The notes beneath the pieces were generated by a model. That model saw only the letters and a program-made list of their open reading frames with translations, was not told the DNA's origin and ran no database searches. A stretch of DNA of 64,000 bases. It comes from Faecalibacter bovis. Its GTDB lineage: Bacteria > Bacteroidota > Bacteroidia > Flavobacteriales > Weeksellaceae. The position numbers and the translations under genes were made by a program. Positions 17,828 through 26,748 of the stretch are shown here, in pieces; position 1 is the stretch's first letter; every line of letters begins with the position of its first letter. The DNA is taken from the NCBI RefSeq assembly GCF_017948305.1, contig NZ_CP072842.1, positions 784,001-848,000 of the forward strand. Direction: 5' to 3'.

Positions 17828-18727
17828 ATGGAAGTTTTTTTTCAAAATCAACAAATCAAATGGATTAATTTACATCATCCTACCACTAAACAATTAGAAG
17901 AAATTGCTTCTCAATATGGCTTTTTAAAATTAACAATTGAAGACAGTTTAGAGCCTGGACATTTGCCAAAATTTGAATCTGATGAGCATATATCATTTCT
18001 ATTAGTTCGATTTTTTGATCAAGAAAAAAGAACATTAAAAAATGTAGTTCGGGAATTTAGCCACAAAATAAGTATTTACTTTGGGAAAGATTTTATCATT
18101 ACCGTACACCAAAAAGAAGCGTCGGTATTTGATCGTGTCCTACAAAAATACATCCATAAAACAGATTCTAATAAAGTTACTAAAAAGGGTATCATTTATA
18201 ATATTATAAACGAAACTTTAAAAACTTTCGAACCTCCAGCTGACCGAATGGATGAGGAAATTAATACATTAGAAGAAATGGTTTTTAGCAATAATTTTGA
18301 AAAATTAAAACTTCAAAATTTATATCATTTAAAAAGAGAAGCATCTGCTTGTCGAAAAATTTTAGATTACACGCTTGATGCATTAAACGAATATACACTC
18401 TCGAATAATAAAACAAGTACAATGCAAGATTTGAAAGAAGATTGTATAAAAATGCTGCATTTACATACCCAAATCGTTGAAGATGTACAAAACCTATTAT
18501 CGATTTATTTGTCTTTAAATAGCCAAAAATCGAATGATATCATGAAAACTTTAACCATTTTTTCAGCCTTTTTTTTACCTCTTACATTTATCGTTGGAAT
18601 TTATGGAATGAATTTTAATTACATGCCTGAATTAAGTTATAAATGGGGTTATCCAATTTGTATCTTATCCATGTTAATACTCGTAATTTTTATCTATGCA
18701 TGGTTTAAACGTAAAAAATATCTATAA
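17828..18727 (+). CDS. CorA-type magnesium/cobalt channel
   Basis: A 299-residue CorA-superfamily protein: a soluble alpha/beta N-terminal domain, long helices around residues 150-240, and two C-terminal membrane helices. The YGMNF signature (Y259-G-M-N262) sits at the end of TM1, followed by a short periplasmic loop containing MPEL. This GMN motif forms the ion-selectivity ring. The second helix is followed by a basic tail (KRKKYL), also typical. It would form a pentameric inner-membrane channel for Mg2+, or Co2+/Ni2+. It stands alone between tyrS and a palindromic terminator. The precise ion preference cannot be read from the sequence. Confidence 0.92.
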   Translation: MEVFFQNQQIKWINLHHPTTKQLEEIASQYGFLKLTIEDSLEPGHLPKFESDEHISFLLVRFFDQEKRTLKNVVREFSHKISIYFGKDFIITVHQKEASVFDRVLQKYIHKTDSNKVTKKGIIYNIINETLKTFEPPADRMDEEINTLEEMVFSNNFEKLKLQNLYHLKREASACRKILDYTLDALNEYTLSNNKTSTMQDLKEDCIKMLHLHTQIVEDVQNLLSIYLSLNSQKSNDIMKTLTIFSAFFLPLTFIVGIYGMNFNYMPELSYKWGYPICILSMLILVIFIYAWFKRKKYL

Positions 18728-18731
18728 ATAA

Positions 18732-18757
18732 AAAAGGTCGGCAATTGCCGACCTTTT
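18732..18757. terminator. Palindromic terminator
   Basis: AAAAGGTCGGC / GCCGACCTTTT is a perfect palindrome around AATT, between the convergent corA-like and susD genes. The T-run is short (4) on the plus side and the A-run is longer on the other, so it may work better for the minus transcript. Confidence 0.8.
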
Positions 18758-18787
18758 ATAATGTTATATAATTGACTATTTGTTCAA

Positions 18788-20290
18788 TTATGATGGGTTT
18801 TGTTCACATAATGGGTTTGCATTTAACTCAGAACGTGGAATTACCCAAGTCCATCTTAAGTCATTTGCAGGAATTTCCCATACATTGTTAATAACAGCTG
18901 CAACAGCACCTGTGTCACGACGATTTAATGGAGAAGCAGTACGTTTTAAATCAAAGAAACGGAATCCTTCACCCCATAATTCGATACGACGATGTAAGTA
19001 TAATTCATCTAAATACGCTTGACCAGAAGTTGTAAATCCTGTAAAAGCAGTATCACGAGCTGTTGCTAACTGAGCTAAAATAGCTTTAGAACCAGCTTCA
19101 TCTCCTAAGAAATATTTCGCTTCAGCTTCAATTAAGTACATTTCTGCAACACGCATAAATGGTACATCACCTAATGGTGTGTTATTGTCACGATTTTTAG
19201 TTATAAACTTCTCAGACGTATATGGGAATTTAGAATAACTAGATGCTAAATTTAAAGATGCATGCTGTCCTGTTGGATCAACTACTTGTGTACGAACGTC
19301 AGTTGTTGGGAAAGCTGCATATAATGCATGGTTCATAACCTTAGGCGCTTGACGAATTTGCGTCGAGTTATAGTTACGAGACATGTAAGCATGGAAGTTA
19401 CCAAAGTAATCTGTTTGATCTGCAACAATTGTGATACCCCACATCCACTCAGGATTAGTATAATCATTAAACCCTTGCTTGTATTGCGCTTGAGTCATTA
19501 ATGATTTACCTTGACGCGCTAAAGCTGCATATTGTGCTGCTTTTTCATAATCTTGCTGTACTAAAGCAATACGTGCTTTAAGTCCTAAAACATTATCTAA
19601 AGCAAAGTGAGAACTATTAGTTTTAGTTTTACCAGTTAATAATTGCTCTGCTTTATCTAAGTCAGCCCAAATTTGAGCATAAACTTCTTCTACAGTATTT
19701 CTTGCTTTAGGCACTAAGATTTCTGATGAAGATGGATCTGTGCGGATAATAACTCCTAATTGAGAGTTATTTTGTCCTTTTACATAACGGTTAGCATAAC
19801 GTTGTACTAATTCGAAATGTGAGTAAGCACGGTAAGCATAAGCTTCTCCAATAGCTTTTTCTTTTAACGTTTGATCACCTGTAGCTGCCTCTCCGTAAAC
19901 AATTACGTTATTAGCAGAACGGATCATCCCGTACCAGAAATTCCATGGGTAAGATAAATCTGTAGAAGATTCGTTATTATTAGTTAACCATCTCATTCCA
20001 CTTACAAACCATCCATTACCTTGAGTAGGAAAAATAACATCTTCACCTAAAATCTCATTCACAATTAATTGAGCTGTATATCCGTTTTGCCCTTGTGAAG
20101 AGTTTTGACGAACATACATATTTCTGTGCATACCGTTAATGATTACCATTAAGTTTTCGCCTGTCGCATATGCTACAGCATCAGAAACACTTGATGTCGG
20201 AGTCGTATCTAAAAAATCATCAGAACATGAAGTTAGAGTTAATGAAGACCCTAAAACTAATGCTGCTAATATATATTTTGCTTTTTTCAT
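18788..20290 (-). CDS. SusD/RagB-type nutrient-binding lipoprotein (second pair)
   Basis: A 500-residue SusD-like lipoprotein with its lipobox at Cys22 (LTSCSDDF). The diagnostic helical segments are present: GEAYAYRAYSHFELVQRYA, LGLKARIALVQQDYEKAAQYA, RVAEMYLIEAEAKYF, and the C-terminal ELYLHRRIELWGEGFRFFDLKR. It resembles the first SusD (5159-6595) in architecture but differs clearly in sequence, so the two pairs are not recent duplicates. It lies 11 bases downstream of its susC partner on the minus strand. No polysaccharide-degrading enzyme or sigma/anti-sigma pair is adjacent, which leaves the ligand open. Confidence 0.94.
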   Translation of the reverse strand: MKKAKYILAALVLGSSLTLTSCSDDFLDTTPTSSVSDAVAYATGENLMVIINGMHRNMYVRQNSSQGQNGYTAQLIVNEILGEDVIFPTQGNGWFVSGMRWLTNNNESSTDLSYPWNFWYGMIRSANNVIVYGEAATGDQTLKEKAIGEAYAYRAYSHFELVQRYANRYVKGQNNSQLGVIIRTDPSSSEILVPKARNTVEEVYAQIWADLDKAEQLLTGKTKTNSSHFALDNVLGLKARIALVQQDYEKAAQYAALARQGKSLMTQAQYKQGFNDYTNPEWMWGITIVADQTDYFGNFHAYMSRNYNSTQIRQAPKVMNHALYAAFPTTDVRTQVVDPTGQHASLNLASSYSKFPYTSEKFITKNRDNNTPLGDVPFMRVAEMYLIEAEAKYFLGDEAGSKAILAQLATARDTAFTGFTTSGQAYLDELYLHRRIELWGEGFRFFDLKRTASPLNRRDTGAVAAVINNVWEIPANDLRWTWVIPRSELNANPLCEQNPS

Positions 20291-20301
20291 TTTATTAATT
20301 T

Positions 20302-23300
20302 TTAAAATTGAACATTTAATCCAACAGAAATAGTTCTAGCAGGAGTAAAACGATAAGATGTTGTACCGTTAAATGACTGAACTGGTTCTAAACCTTTTCT
20401 TGCTGTCCAACTTACAAGGTTTTCTCCACTTAAGTAAAGTTTTAAAGAAGAGAATCCTAAACTTTCTAATTGTTCTTTTTTGAATGTGTATCCAAAAGTT
20501 GCAGATCTAAACGCTAAGTAATCTGAATCTACTAACCAACGAGACGAAGCTGCTAAGTTTTGCGTTGTATTATTTGTAGTTAACTTGTTCATGTTTGTTA
20601 CTTGTCCTGGAGTAGTCCAAGCATTTAACATATCTACGTGTAACGCTCCTCCATCTGGTGCAGTATCAATAAAACTTGCATAGTTTGTATCATACGTTTG
20701 TCCACCAATTTGATATGTAAATAACGTATTCAAGAAGAACCCTTTGTATGAGAAGTTATTAGAGAAACTTCCGTATAAATCTGGCATTGCAGAACCTACA
20801 TAACCATATTCTGCATTATTGTGGTTAATTGTATACTTTTTACCATCAATTTCACGTGTACTAGCATCGTCAGCACGAGTAGGATCTTGCACGTATAATG
20901 AACGTCCATCGTTAGGGTCAATTCCATGGAATTTTCTTAACCAGAAATCATAGATAGAAGAACCAACAGCTAAACGCTTTGTACCATTAATAATTTCTTC
21001 TTGACCATCTGGTAATTTTGTGATCTCATTTTTAATTGTTGCCCCATCCACATTGAAGTCCCAACGAAAGTTTTCGTTACGTACGATTCCGAATTGTAAT
21101 GCAACCTCAATACCTGAATTTTGCATATCTCCCATATTCTTGTTGATAGAATTTCCTGGAACCCCGTCAGATCCTGGAGTAGGAACAGCAAAAATTAAGT
21201 CAGATGTTTTTCTGTTGTAGTATTCAACAGTACCAGCAACACGGTTGTTAAATAATCCAAATTCAACTGCTACATCAAATTGTGCATTAGTTTCCCATGT
21301 TAAATCAGCAGAACCAATTTGAGTTAATAATACTCCTGTTTCACCTGCATTATTATATCCTAAAGAGAATAAATTTAAGTCAGTTTGATAACCAGGTGCT
21401 GAAGAAATACCACCATCATTACCAACTTCCCCGTAAGACCCTCTTAATTTTAATAAATTAACTACGTTAGAATTAACTAAGAATGATTCTCTGTGTAAGT
21501 TCCAAGCTGCACCAGCAGACCAGAATATACCTTTATTATTATCCTCAGCAAAACGAGACGATTTATCTTGACGAATAGAAGCAGATAAAGAATATTTACT
21601 ATCATAATCGTATCCTAAACGTGCAAAGTAAGATTCTTTTCTTAAATCATAAGTATATCCACTCGCACTAGTAGTAGTTAAGTAATTTGACAACTCTTTA
21701 ATTCCAGCCATTACCTCACCAGTTTTTCTAGTGTATTGGTAATCGATGTGTCTGTCAAAAGACTCGTGTCCTAAATCAACTGTAAAGTTATTTAATCCAA
21801 TAGATTTTTGGTATGTTAAAATCTGGTTTAATGTTAAACCTGATGTTTTTTGACTTTCAATTGCTAATGCTGCAGTACCAATTGCATCACCAATTTCTTT
21901 ATTTCCGTAAGCTTTGAATCTGAAGTTTTGAACATCGTATGCAACGTTAGTTCTGAAAGTTAAACCTGGTAATAATTTAAACTCTGCAAAAGAACGTACA
22001 TTAACAGCATTTGTTTCTCTGATACGGTCATTTAATAATGTTTCTTGTAAAACATTACGTCCTGCTCCAGCACCAGCACCACGTCCTCTTGTAAAAGTAC
22101 CATCATATCTAACATTTCCGTTTGCATCATACATTCTATTCCCTTGTGCATCATATAAGAATGGAGAATAAATTGGTGCCATGTAACGAGCTGTGTAGAA
22201 AGGATTGATGTAAGAAGTACCTTCTCCATCTTCAGCTTGATTAGATTTAGTTAAGGTACCAGCAACATCTGTTCCTAACTTTAACCATTTAGAAACATCA
22301 GTAGTTGCACCTGCACGAGCAGTATAACGCTCAAAATCTGATTTAATCACATAACCTTCTTCATTGTTATAAGACATCGAAGCATTATATGACGTATTTT
22401 CTGTCGCTCCTGCATATCCTAAACTATATTGTTGGATAGATCCAACTCTTGTTACATAATCTTGCCAATCAAAATCATTAAATAACATTGATGCATTTGG
22501 GTTTAATTCCCCATTGATAACAACTGCATTATTTGCAACGTTATAAATATTATTTTGTAAGTTTTGAGAAATTAAGTTTTCAGATGCCCACGTATTCGCT
22601 TGTTCTAAAGTTGCATTTGGATTTGACTCTTGGTATCCATTACGCATTGCAGTCCAAGTTAATTTGTAGTAATCTTCAGTTCCAATTCTATCATACTCAG
22701 GAATACCACGAGTTACTACCCCTGTATTTGTAGATAATGTGAAAGTACCTTTTTTACCTTTTTTACCTTTTTTAGTCGTAATCATAACAACCCCATTCGC
22801 TGCTGACGAACCGTATAATGACGTAGAAGCTGCATCTTTTAACACGCTAAACGACTCGATATCATTAGGGTTAAGATCAGATAATGATCCTGTAAATACA
22901 GCACCATCAACAATATATAATGGAGAGTTTGATAAATTATATGAAGAGATACCACGAATACGGATATCAACTCCTGAACCTGGTTGTCCAGTAGTCGTTG
23001 AGAATTGCACCCCTGGAGCTCCTTCTAATGCCTTAGCAACGTTTGTTAAAGGACGATCTTCAAAAGCTTCAGATTTAATTTGAATATTAGAACCTACAAC
23101 TGTTTCTTTCTTTTGAACACCGTAAGCAACGATAACTGTTTCTTCTAAATCGATATTATCTGAAACTGATGCTGTTTCTAATGTACCTAACGTAGTAGAA
23201 GTAACAACTACTTCTTTTCCGTTAATTAATAATACATCACCAACTTTCGCATCGATAGAGAATTCACCATTCTCATCTGTATAAACCACCGTATTAGTTC

Positions 23301-23433
23301 CTTTGATTTGAACTGGAACGTCCATTTCAGGAAAACCATTTTTATCATTTACAGTTCCTGTAGTTTGAGCGTATGCTACAGCTCCAAACCCAAGAAAAGC
23401 TAAAAGACTTAATGAAGTTAACTTTCTTCTCAT
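20302..23433 (-). CDS. SusC/RagA-type TonB-dependent transporter (second pair)
   Basis: A 1043-residue SusC-like outer-membrane transporter. It has a signal peptide ending AVAYAQ at about residue 23, the same compact regulatory-like domain as the other SusC here (TGTVNDKNGFPEMDVPVQIK), a linker with EETVIVAYGVQKKETVVGS, and the plug motif YIVDGAVFTGSLSDLNPNDI. A Lys/Gly-rich KKGKKGKKG stretch follows the plug. The barrel ends in ISVGLNVQF. It should form a dimeric SusC2D2 complex with the downstream SusD and import a bulky nutrient with TonB energy. A 10-base inverted repeat lies about 180 bases upstream of the start. The substrate is unknown. Confidence 0.95.
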   Translation of the reverse strand: MRRKLTSLSLLAFLGFGAVAYAQTTGTVNDKNGFPEMDVPVQIKGTNTVVYTDENGEFSIDAKVGDVLLINGKEVVVTSTTLGTLETASVSDNIDLEETVIVAYGVQKKETVVGSNIQIKSEAFEDRPLTNVAKALEGAPGVQFSTTTGQPGSGVDIRIRGISSYNLSNSPLYIVDGAVFTGSLSDLNPNDIESFSVLKDAASTSLYGSSAANGVVMITTKKGKKGKKGTFTLSTNTGVVTRGIPEYDRIGTEDYYKLTWTAMRNGYQESNPNATLEQANTWASENLISQNLQNNIYNVANNAVVINGELNPNASMLFNDFDWQDYVTRVGSIQQYSLGYAGATENTSYNASMSYNNEEGYVIKSDFERYTARAGATTDVSKWLKLGTDVAGTLTKSNQAEDGEGTSYINPFYTARYMAPIYSPFLYDAQGNRMYDANGNVRYDGTFTRGRGAGAGAGRNVLQETLLNDRIRETNAVNVRSFAEFKLLPGLTFRTNVAYDVQNFRFKAYGNKEIGDAIGTAALAIESQKTSGLTLNQILTYQKSIGLNNFTVDLGHESFDRHIDYQYTRKTGEVMAGIKELSNYLTTTSASGYTYDLRKESYFARLGYDYDSKYSLSASIRQDKSSRFAEDNNKGIFWSAGAAWNLHRESFLVNSNVVNLLKLRGSYGEVGNDGGISSAPGYQTDLNLFSLGYNNAGETGVLLTQIGSADLTWETNAQFDVAVEFGLFNNRVAGTVEYYNRKTSDLIFAVPTPGSDGVPGNSINKNMGDMQNSGIEVALQFGIVRNENFRWDFNVDGATIKNEITKLPDGQEEIINGTKRLAVGSSIYDFWLRKFHGIDPNDGRSLYVQDPTRADDASTREIDGKKYTINHNNAEYGYVGSAMPDLYGSFSNNFSYKGFFLNTLFTYQIGGQTYDTNYASFIDTAPDGGALHVDMLNAWTTPGQVTNMNKLTTNNTTQNLAASSRWLVDSDYLAFRSATFGYTFKKEQLESLGFSSLKLYLSGENLVSWTARKGLEPVQSFNGTTSYRFTPARTISVGLNVQF

Positions 23434-23609
23434 GTGTCAATTTATTATTTAGTGGTACAATAATAACATTTTCTTAAGAATATTAATATAAATTTAACGT
23501 TGTTTTGTTTAAAATTTGAAAAATCATCACAATAAACTAGGTTAAAACGACGTTATATTTAATCATTTTGACTGTTTTTTAAATTTTTGTTAATAATAAA
23601 ATTTATTTT

Positions 23610-23639
23610 ATTTGATAAAAACAAGTTTATTTATCAAAT
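23610..23639. repeat. 10-base inverted repeat, possible operator
   Basis: ATTTGATAAA and TTTATCAAAT are perfect complements separated by 10 bases. No T-run follows, so it is not a terminator. It lies about 180 bases upstream of the susC start and 155 bases before the rightward promoter box. Confidence 0.45.
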
Positions 23640-23793
23640 ACTTACACTGTTTTTAACTAAAAACACTTCTTAAATCACCTATTTTTTTAACTTTTGATTT
23701 ATAATTTAAGTTTTTATTAAGTTTTTTGTGATTTTAAAATCATTTTCAATCTTAAAAAAATAAACAAAAACATCCTCGCTCTTTAAAAATTCA

Positions 23794-23801
23794 TATTTTT
23801 G
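23794..23801 (+). promoter_or_regulatory. -7 box of the epimerase-like gene
   Basis: TATTTTTG matches TAnnTTTG exactly. It overlaps the farthest-upstream in-frame ATG (23799), so translation must begin at the next ATG, 23823. Confidence 0.6.
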
Positions 23802-23822
23802 ATAGCGTTTAAAAAAACAATA

Positions 23823-24821
23823 ATGATATTTGTTACAGGAGGTACAGGTTTAGTCGGCAGTAATTTATTATTACAATTAATAGATAAAGGTGAAAAAGTA
23901 CGTGCCTTAAAACGCTCAGATTCTAATATCAGAGAAGTTGAATTGTTTTTTAAGCGAAATAAATCACAGGAAATTTTTCATAAAATTGAATGGATAGAAG
24001 GTGATATTTTAGATATTACATTTTTATCTATCGCTTTAAAAGATGTAAAAACAATCTTCCATACAGCGGCATTTGTAAGTTTTGATCCGAAAGATGCCGA
24101 AAAAGTAATCCAAACAAATGTTTTCGGAACTGAAGGTTTAATTAATGAAGCAATTGATTCTGGAGTTGGGAATTTTATATATGTAAGTTCGATAGCTGCA
24201 ATGGATGATATTAATCCAGTAACTAAATTGATTGATGAAAAATCTACTTGGAACAATGACGCTAAACATTCGGCTTACGCCATTTCAAAATACCGTTCAG
24301 AGATGGAGGTTTGGAGAGGTTCACAAGAAGGTCTAAATGTTATTGTTGTTAATCCTTCAATCATAATTGGTTCTTACGATGGACATCGCGAAAGTGAAAA
24401 ATTATTCCAAGACAATTTCATTAATAATTACGCTCCTACAGGCGGAACTGGTTTTGTAGATGTTCGCGATGTAACTAAAATAATTATCAGTTTATACGAC
24501 CAAAATTTATATAATCAAAAATATATAATCAACGCTGAAAACGTTACTTATGCAGAAGTTTTAGCACATGTTGCGAAAAAGAAACAAAAAGAAATCAATT
24601 CAATTTCTAATAAAACTTTAAAAGTTTTACAATTAGTAACATCTGTCACAAAACATTTCGGAACTCCAACTTTAGATAGTGGAACTTATCATGCGTTAAC
24701 GACGTTTACCAAATACGATAATTCAAAAATAATCAATACTTTAAATTACAAATTTATTCCTGTTAAAGAAGCAATTGATTATCATTATAATAATTACCAA
24801 AAAATTATTTCTTCTAAATAA
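23823..24821 (+). CDS. NAD-dependent epimerase/dehydratase-family protein (extended SDR)
   Basis: A protein of 332 residues from the chosen ATG at 23823. It begins with the nucleotide-binding motif VTGGTGLVGS (TGxxGxxG) and contains the HTAAFVSF segment, a YVSS strand and the active-site pair YAISK (Tyr-x-x-x-Lys). These are the marks of extended SDRs, which epimerise, dehydrate or reduce sugar-nucleotide, sterol-like or aldehyde substrates with NAD(P). An ATG at 23799 is in frame but lies inside the promoter box, so it is rejected. The gene is followed after 15 bases by mvaD, which also has its own promoter box. The substrate cannot be predicted; a link to isoprenoids is only suggested by position. 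Confidence 0.85.
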   Translation: MIFVTGGTGLVGSNLLLQLIDKGEKVRALKRSDSNIREVELFFKRNKSQEIFHKIEWIEGDILDITFLSIALKDVKTIFHTAAFVSFDPKDAEKVIQTNVFGTEGLINEAIDSGVGNFIYVSSIAAMDDINPVTKLIDEKSTWNNDAKHSAYAISKYRSEMEVWRGSQEGLNVIVVNPSIIIGSYDGHRESEKLFQDNFINNYAPTGGTGFVDVRDVTKIIISLYDQNLYNQKYIINAENVTYAEVLAHVAKKKQKEINSISNKTLKVLQLVTSVTKHFGTPTLDSGTYHALTTFTKYDNSKIINTLNYKFIPVKEAIDYHYNNYQKIISSK

Positions 24822-24823
24822 GA

Positions 24824-24831
24824 TATTTTTG
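24824..24831 (+). promoter_or_regulatory. -7 box of mvaD, implying a leaderless transcript
   Basis: TATTTTTG, an exact match, ends 5 bases before the mvaD ATG at 24837. An RNA started here would be leaderless. Readthrough from the preceding gene is also possible. Confidence 0.5.
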
Positions 24832-24836
24832 CCCAC

Positions 24837-25901
24837 ATGGAAAAGCAATTTCAAACAACATTAGACACAATATATTTATTAAAGGAAGGTGAAGTTTCAG
24901 CGAAAAGTCCTTCAAATATTGCCTTGATTAAATATTGGGGGAAAAAGGAAAATCAAATTCCTACCAATAGTTCTATCAGTTATACTTTAACCAATTCGTA
25001 CACAGAAACTACTTTAAAATTTACTCCAAAACAGGAAGATGGTTTTGATGTAAAAGTTCATTTAGAAGGCGAATTTAAAGAAAGTTTTGCACCTAAAATC
25101 ATAACGTTCTTCGAGAGAATTACGGCATATATTCCGTTTTTGGAACAATATAGTTTTGAAGTTCATACCTCAAATTCATTTCCACATAGTTCTGGTATTG
25201 CATCATCAGCATCTGGAATGAGTGCTTTAGCACTTTGTTTAGTACAGATTGAACAATTATTAGGCGCAAATTTAACGGAAGATGAAGCTTTAAAGAAAGC
25301 ATCATTTTTAGCAAGATTAGGATCTGGAAGCGCATGTAGATCTGTTTATAAAGGATTAGTTGAATGGGGTGGAAACAACTTTATGAAAGGAAGTTCTGAC
25401 TTATATGGAACAAAATATCCTGACACTGAAATTCATGATGTTTTTAAAACATTTCATGATACGATTTTATTAATTCATGAAGGAGAAAAATCTGTTTCTT
25501 CTACTGTTGGTCATAATTTAATGAACGGTCATCCTTATGCTGAACGTCGTTTTGATGAAGCAAACGAGAATCTACAAAAATTACTTCCGATTTTAAAATC
25601 AGGTGATGTAAAAGCGTTTGGAGAATTAGTTGAACACGAAGCCTTAACTTTACATGCAATGATGATGATGTCGAGCCCAGCTTTTATTTTAATGAAACCT
25701 AATACAGTTGCGGCTCTTGATAAATTATGGGAATTCCGTCGTGAAACTGGAAATCAATTGTATTTTACTTTGGATGCAGGTGCAAACGTGCATTTATTGT
25801 ATCCTGCTGAAGATGCTGAAGCGATTGAAATTTTCATTGAGAATGAATTGAAACAATTCTGCCAAAGTGGAAAATACATTAAAGACAAAGTAAATTTCTA
25901 A
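24837..25901 (+). CDS. mvaD: Diphosphomevalonate decarboxylase
   Basis: A 354-residue GHMP-superfamily enzyme. The N-terminal SAKSPSNIALIKYWGK motif is diagnostic for diphosphomevalonate decarboxylase, and the ATP-binding loop PHSSGIASSASG follows at about residues 119-130. The C-terminal domain contains the YFTLDAGANVHLLYP segment typical of the family. It converts mevalonate 5-diphosphate to isopentenyl diphosphate with ATP hydrolysis and CO2 release, in the cytoplasm. Its presence implies that this organism makes isoprenoids by the mevalonate route, as known for Flavobacteriales. The other pathway genes are not in this window. A terminator follows at 25907-25941. Confidence 0.94.
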   Translation: MEKQFQTTLDTIYLLKEGEVSAKSPSNIALIKYWGKKENQIPTNSSISYTLTNSYTETTLKFTPKQEDGFDVKVHLEGEFKESFAPKIITFFERITAYIPFLEQYSFEVHTSNSFPHSSGIASSASGMSALALCLVQIEQLLGANLTEDEALKKASFLARLGSGSACRSVYKGLVEWGGNNFMKGSSDLYGTKYPDTEIHDVFKTFHDTILLIHEGEKSVSSTVGHNLMNGHPYAERRFDEANENLQKLLPILKSGDVKAFGELVEHEALTLHAMMMMSSPAFILMKPNTVAALDKLWEFRRETGNQLYFTLDAGANVHLLYPAEDAEAIEIFIENELKQFCQSGKYIKDKVNF

Positions 25902-25906
25902 ATATT

Positions 25907-25941
25907 AAAAAAAACCTCAAGTTTTAAACTTGAGGTTTTTT
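25907..25941. terminator. Bidirectional terminator overlapping the DUF4184 gene end
   Basis: AAAACCTCAAGTTT / AAACTTGAGGTTTT hairpin with flanking A and T runs. It overlaps the stop region of the convergent DUF4184 gene (stop at 25924), so the last codons of that gene lie within the stem. Confidence 0.88.
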
Positions 25942-26661
25942 ATTGATCTTATGTAAAATTCCCGCTATAGTTAAAGCTATAAAACCACTCATCATCAGAA
26001 CAACTATTAAATTCCCAACTGTAATTTCTATCGGAAATAATTCAAATCTTATGATTGAAAAGATAAGTGTAAAAACGAATATTTTCATCCAAAATTGATA
26101 GTCAAAAGATTTGGTTGCGATTGAAGAAATTGGAAGTTGGTGTATCCAATAAAGTATATAACACAATCCCACAACAGAACTAAAATGTTGTAAAAATTTA
26201 AATCCTTTCACTTCAAATCCAACATCAAACCACACTGATTTTAAGAAAGAAATTTGATTGACGAAAAATCCCCATTCGTGCGTAAAAGCATCCCAAATTA
26301 AATGTGAATATGTACCGATGATTATTGAAAAAATTACTACAAACCAATTATTTTTAAAATAATTCCACCAATCGAATGCTGTAAAATTTATACATCTCGA
26401 TTTGAAATAAATTGGAAGTTTTTCGATTAAAATATTTCGAACGAAAAGCTGGAAAATAAAACAATAAATTAAAGCTAGTGGTAAATCGAAATACAAAGCA
26501 CCCAACCAATCATGTCCATAAGTAGCTAAAATTTTCATTCGAGAAAAATATTCCAAATCAGGCGACATCGATCCAACGACAAGTCCTGTTAAAGAAACAT
26601 ATTTCCCTGAAATTTTATGAAACGGTAAAAATATTGAGGCGTGTGATAATGTAAATGGCAT
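25924..26661 (-). CDS. DUF4184 integral membrane protein
   Basis: A 245-residue membrane protein that begins MPFTLSHASIFLPF, the hallmark N-terminus of DUF4184. Several hydrophobic segments are visible (around residues 50-70, 100-120, 150-170, 185-205 and 215-235). A second family motif is the SHLIWDAFTHEWG segment around residues 122-134, where conserved His and Asp residues suggest a metal site like that of YdjM/metal-dependent hydrolase-like membrane proteins. Its function is not established. It is monocistronic on the minus strand and converges with mvaD; its 3' end lies in the shared terminator. Confidence 0.85.
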   Translation of the reverse strand: MPFTLSHASIFLPFHKISGKYVSLTGLVVGSMSPDLEYFSRMKILATYGHDWLGALYFDLPLALIYCFIFQLFVRNILIEKLPIYFKSRCINFTAFDWWNYFKNNWFVVIFSIIIGTYSHLIWDAFTHEWGFFVNQISFLKSVWFDVGFEVKGFKFLQHFSSVVGLCYILYWIHQLPISSIATKSFDYQFWMKIFVFTLIFSIIRFELFPIEITVGNLIVVLMMSGFIALTIAGILHKINKKPQV

Positions 26662-26691
26662 CGCAATTCTGAAATTTATAAAGAAAGATAT

Positions 26692-26725
26692 AAAAAAAAC
26701 GTCCTTAAAAATAAAGACGTTTTTT
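26692..26725 (-). terminator. Terminator of the lrp-deoC operon
   Basis: ACGTC / GACGT stem extended by A and T runs, 24 bases downstream of the deoC stop. Confidence 0.8.
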
Positions 26726-26748
26726 AAAATTTATTGGATAATATTTTT

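Larger units (their letters stand above)
23434..23822. other. AT-rich divergent intergenic region
   Basis: About 390 bases between divergent susC and the epimerase-like gene. It holds the inverted repeat at 23610-23639 and the exact -7 box at 23794-23801 for the rightward gene. No credible small gene was seen. Confidence 0.6.

Noticed and set aside
22739-23083. 114-residue plus-strand ORF inside susC
   Set aside because: It lies wholly within the SusC coding region on the other strand; low-complexity FLPFLPFL comes from the Lys/Gly-rich segment.
23799-23822. Upstream ATG for the epimerase-like protein
   Set aside because: It overlaps the -7 promoter box, and the NAD-binding motif begins right after the later ATG at 23823.
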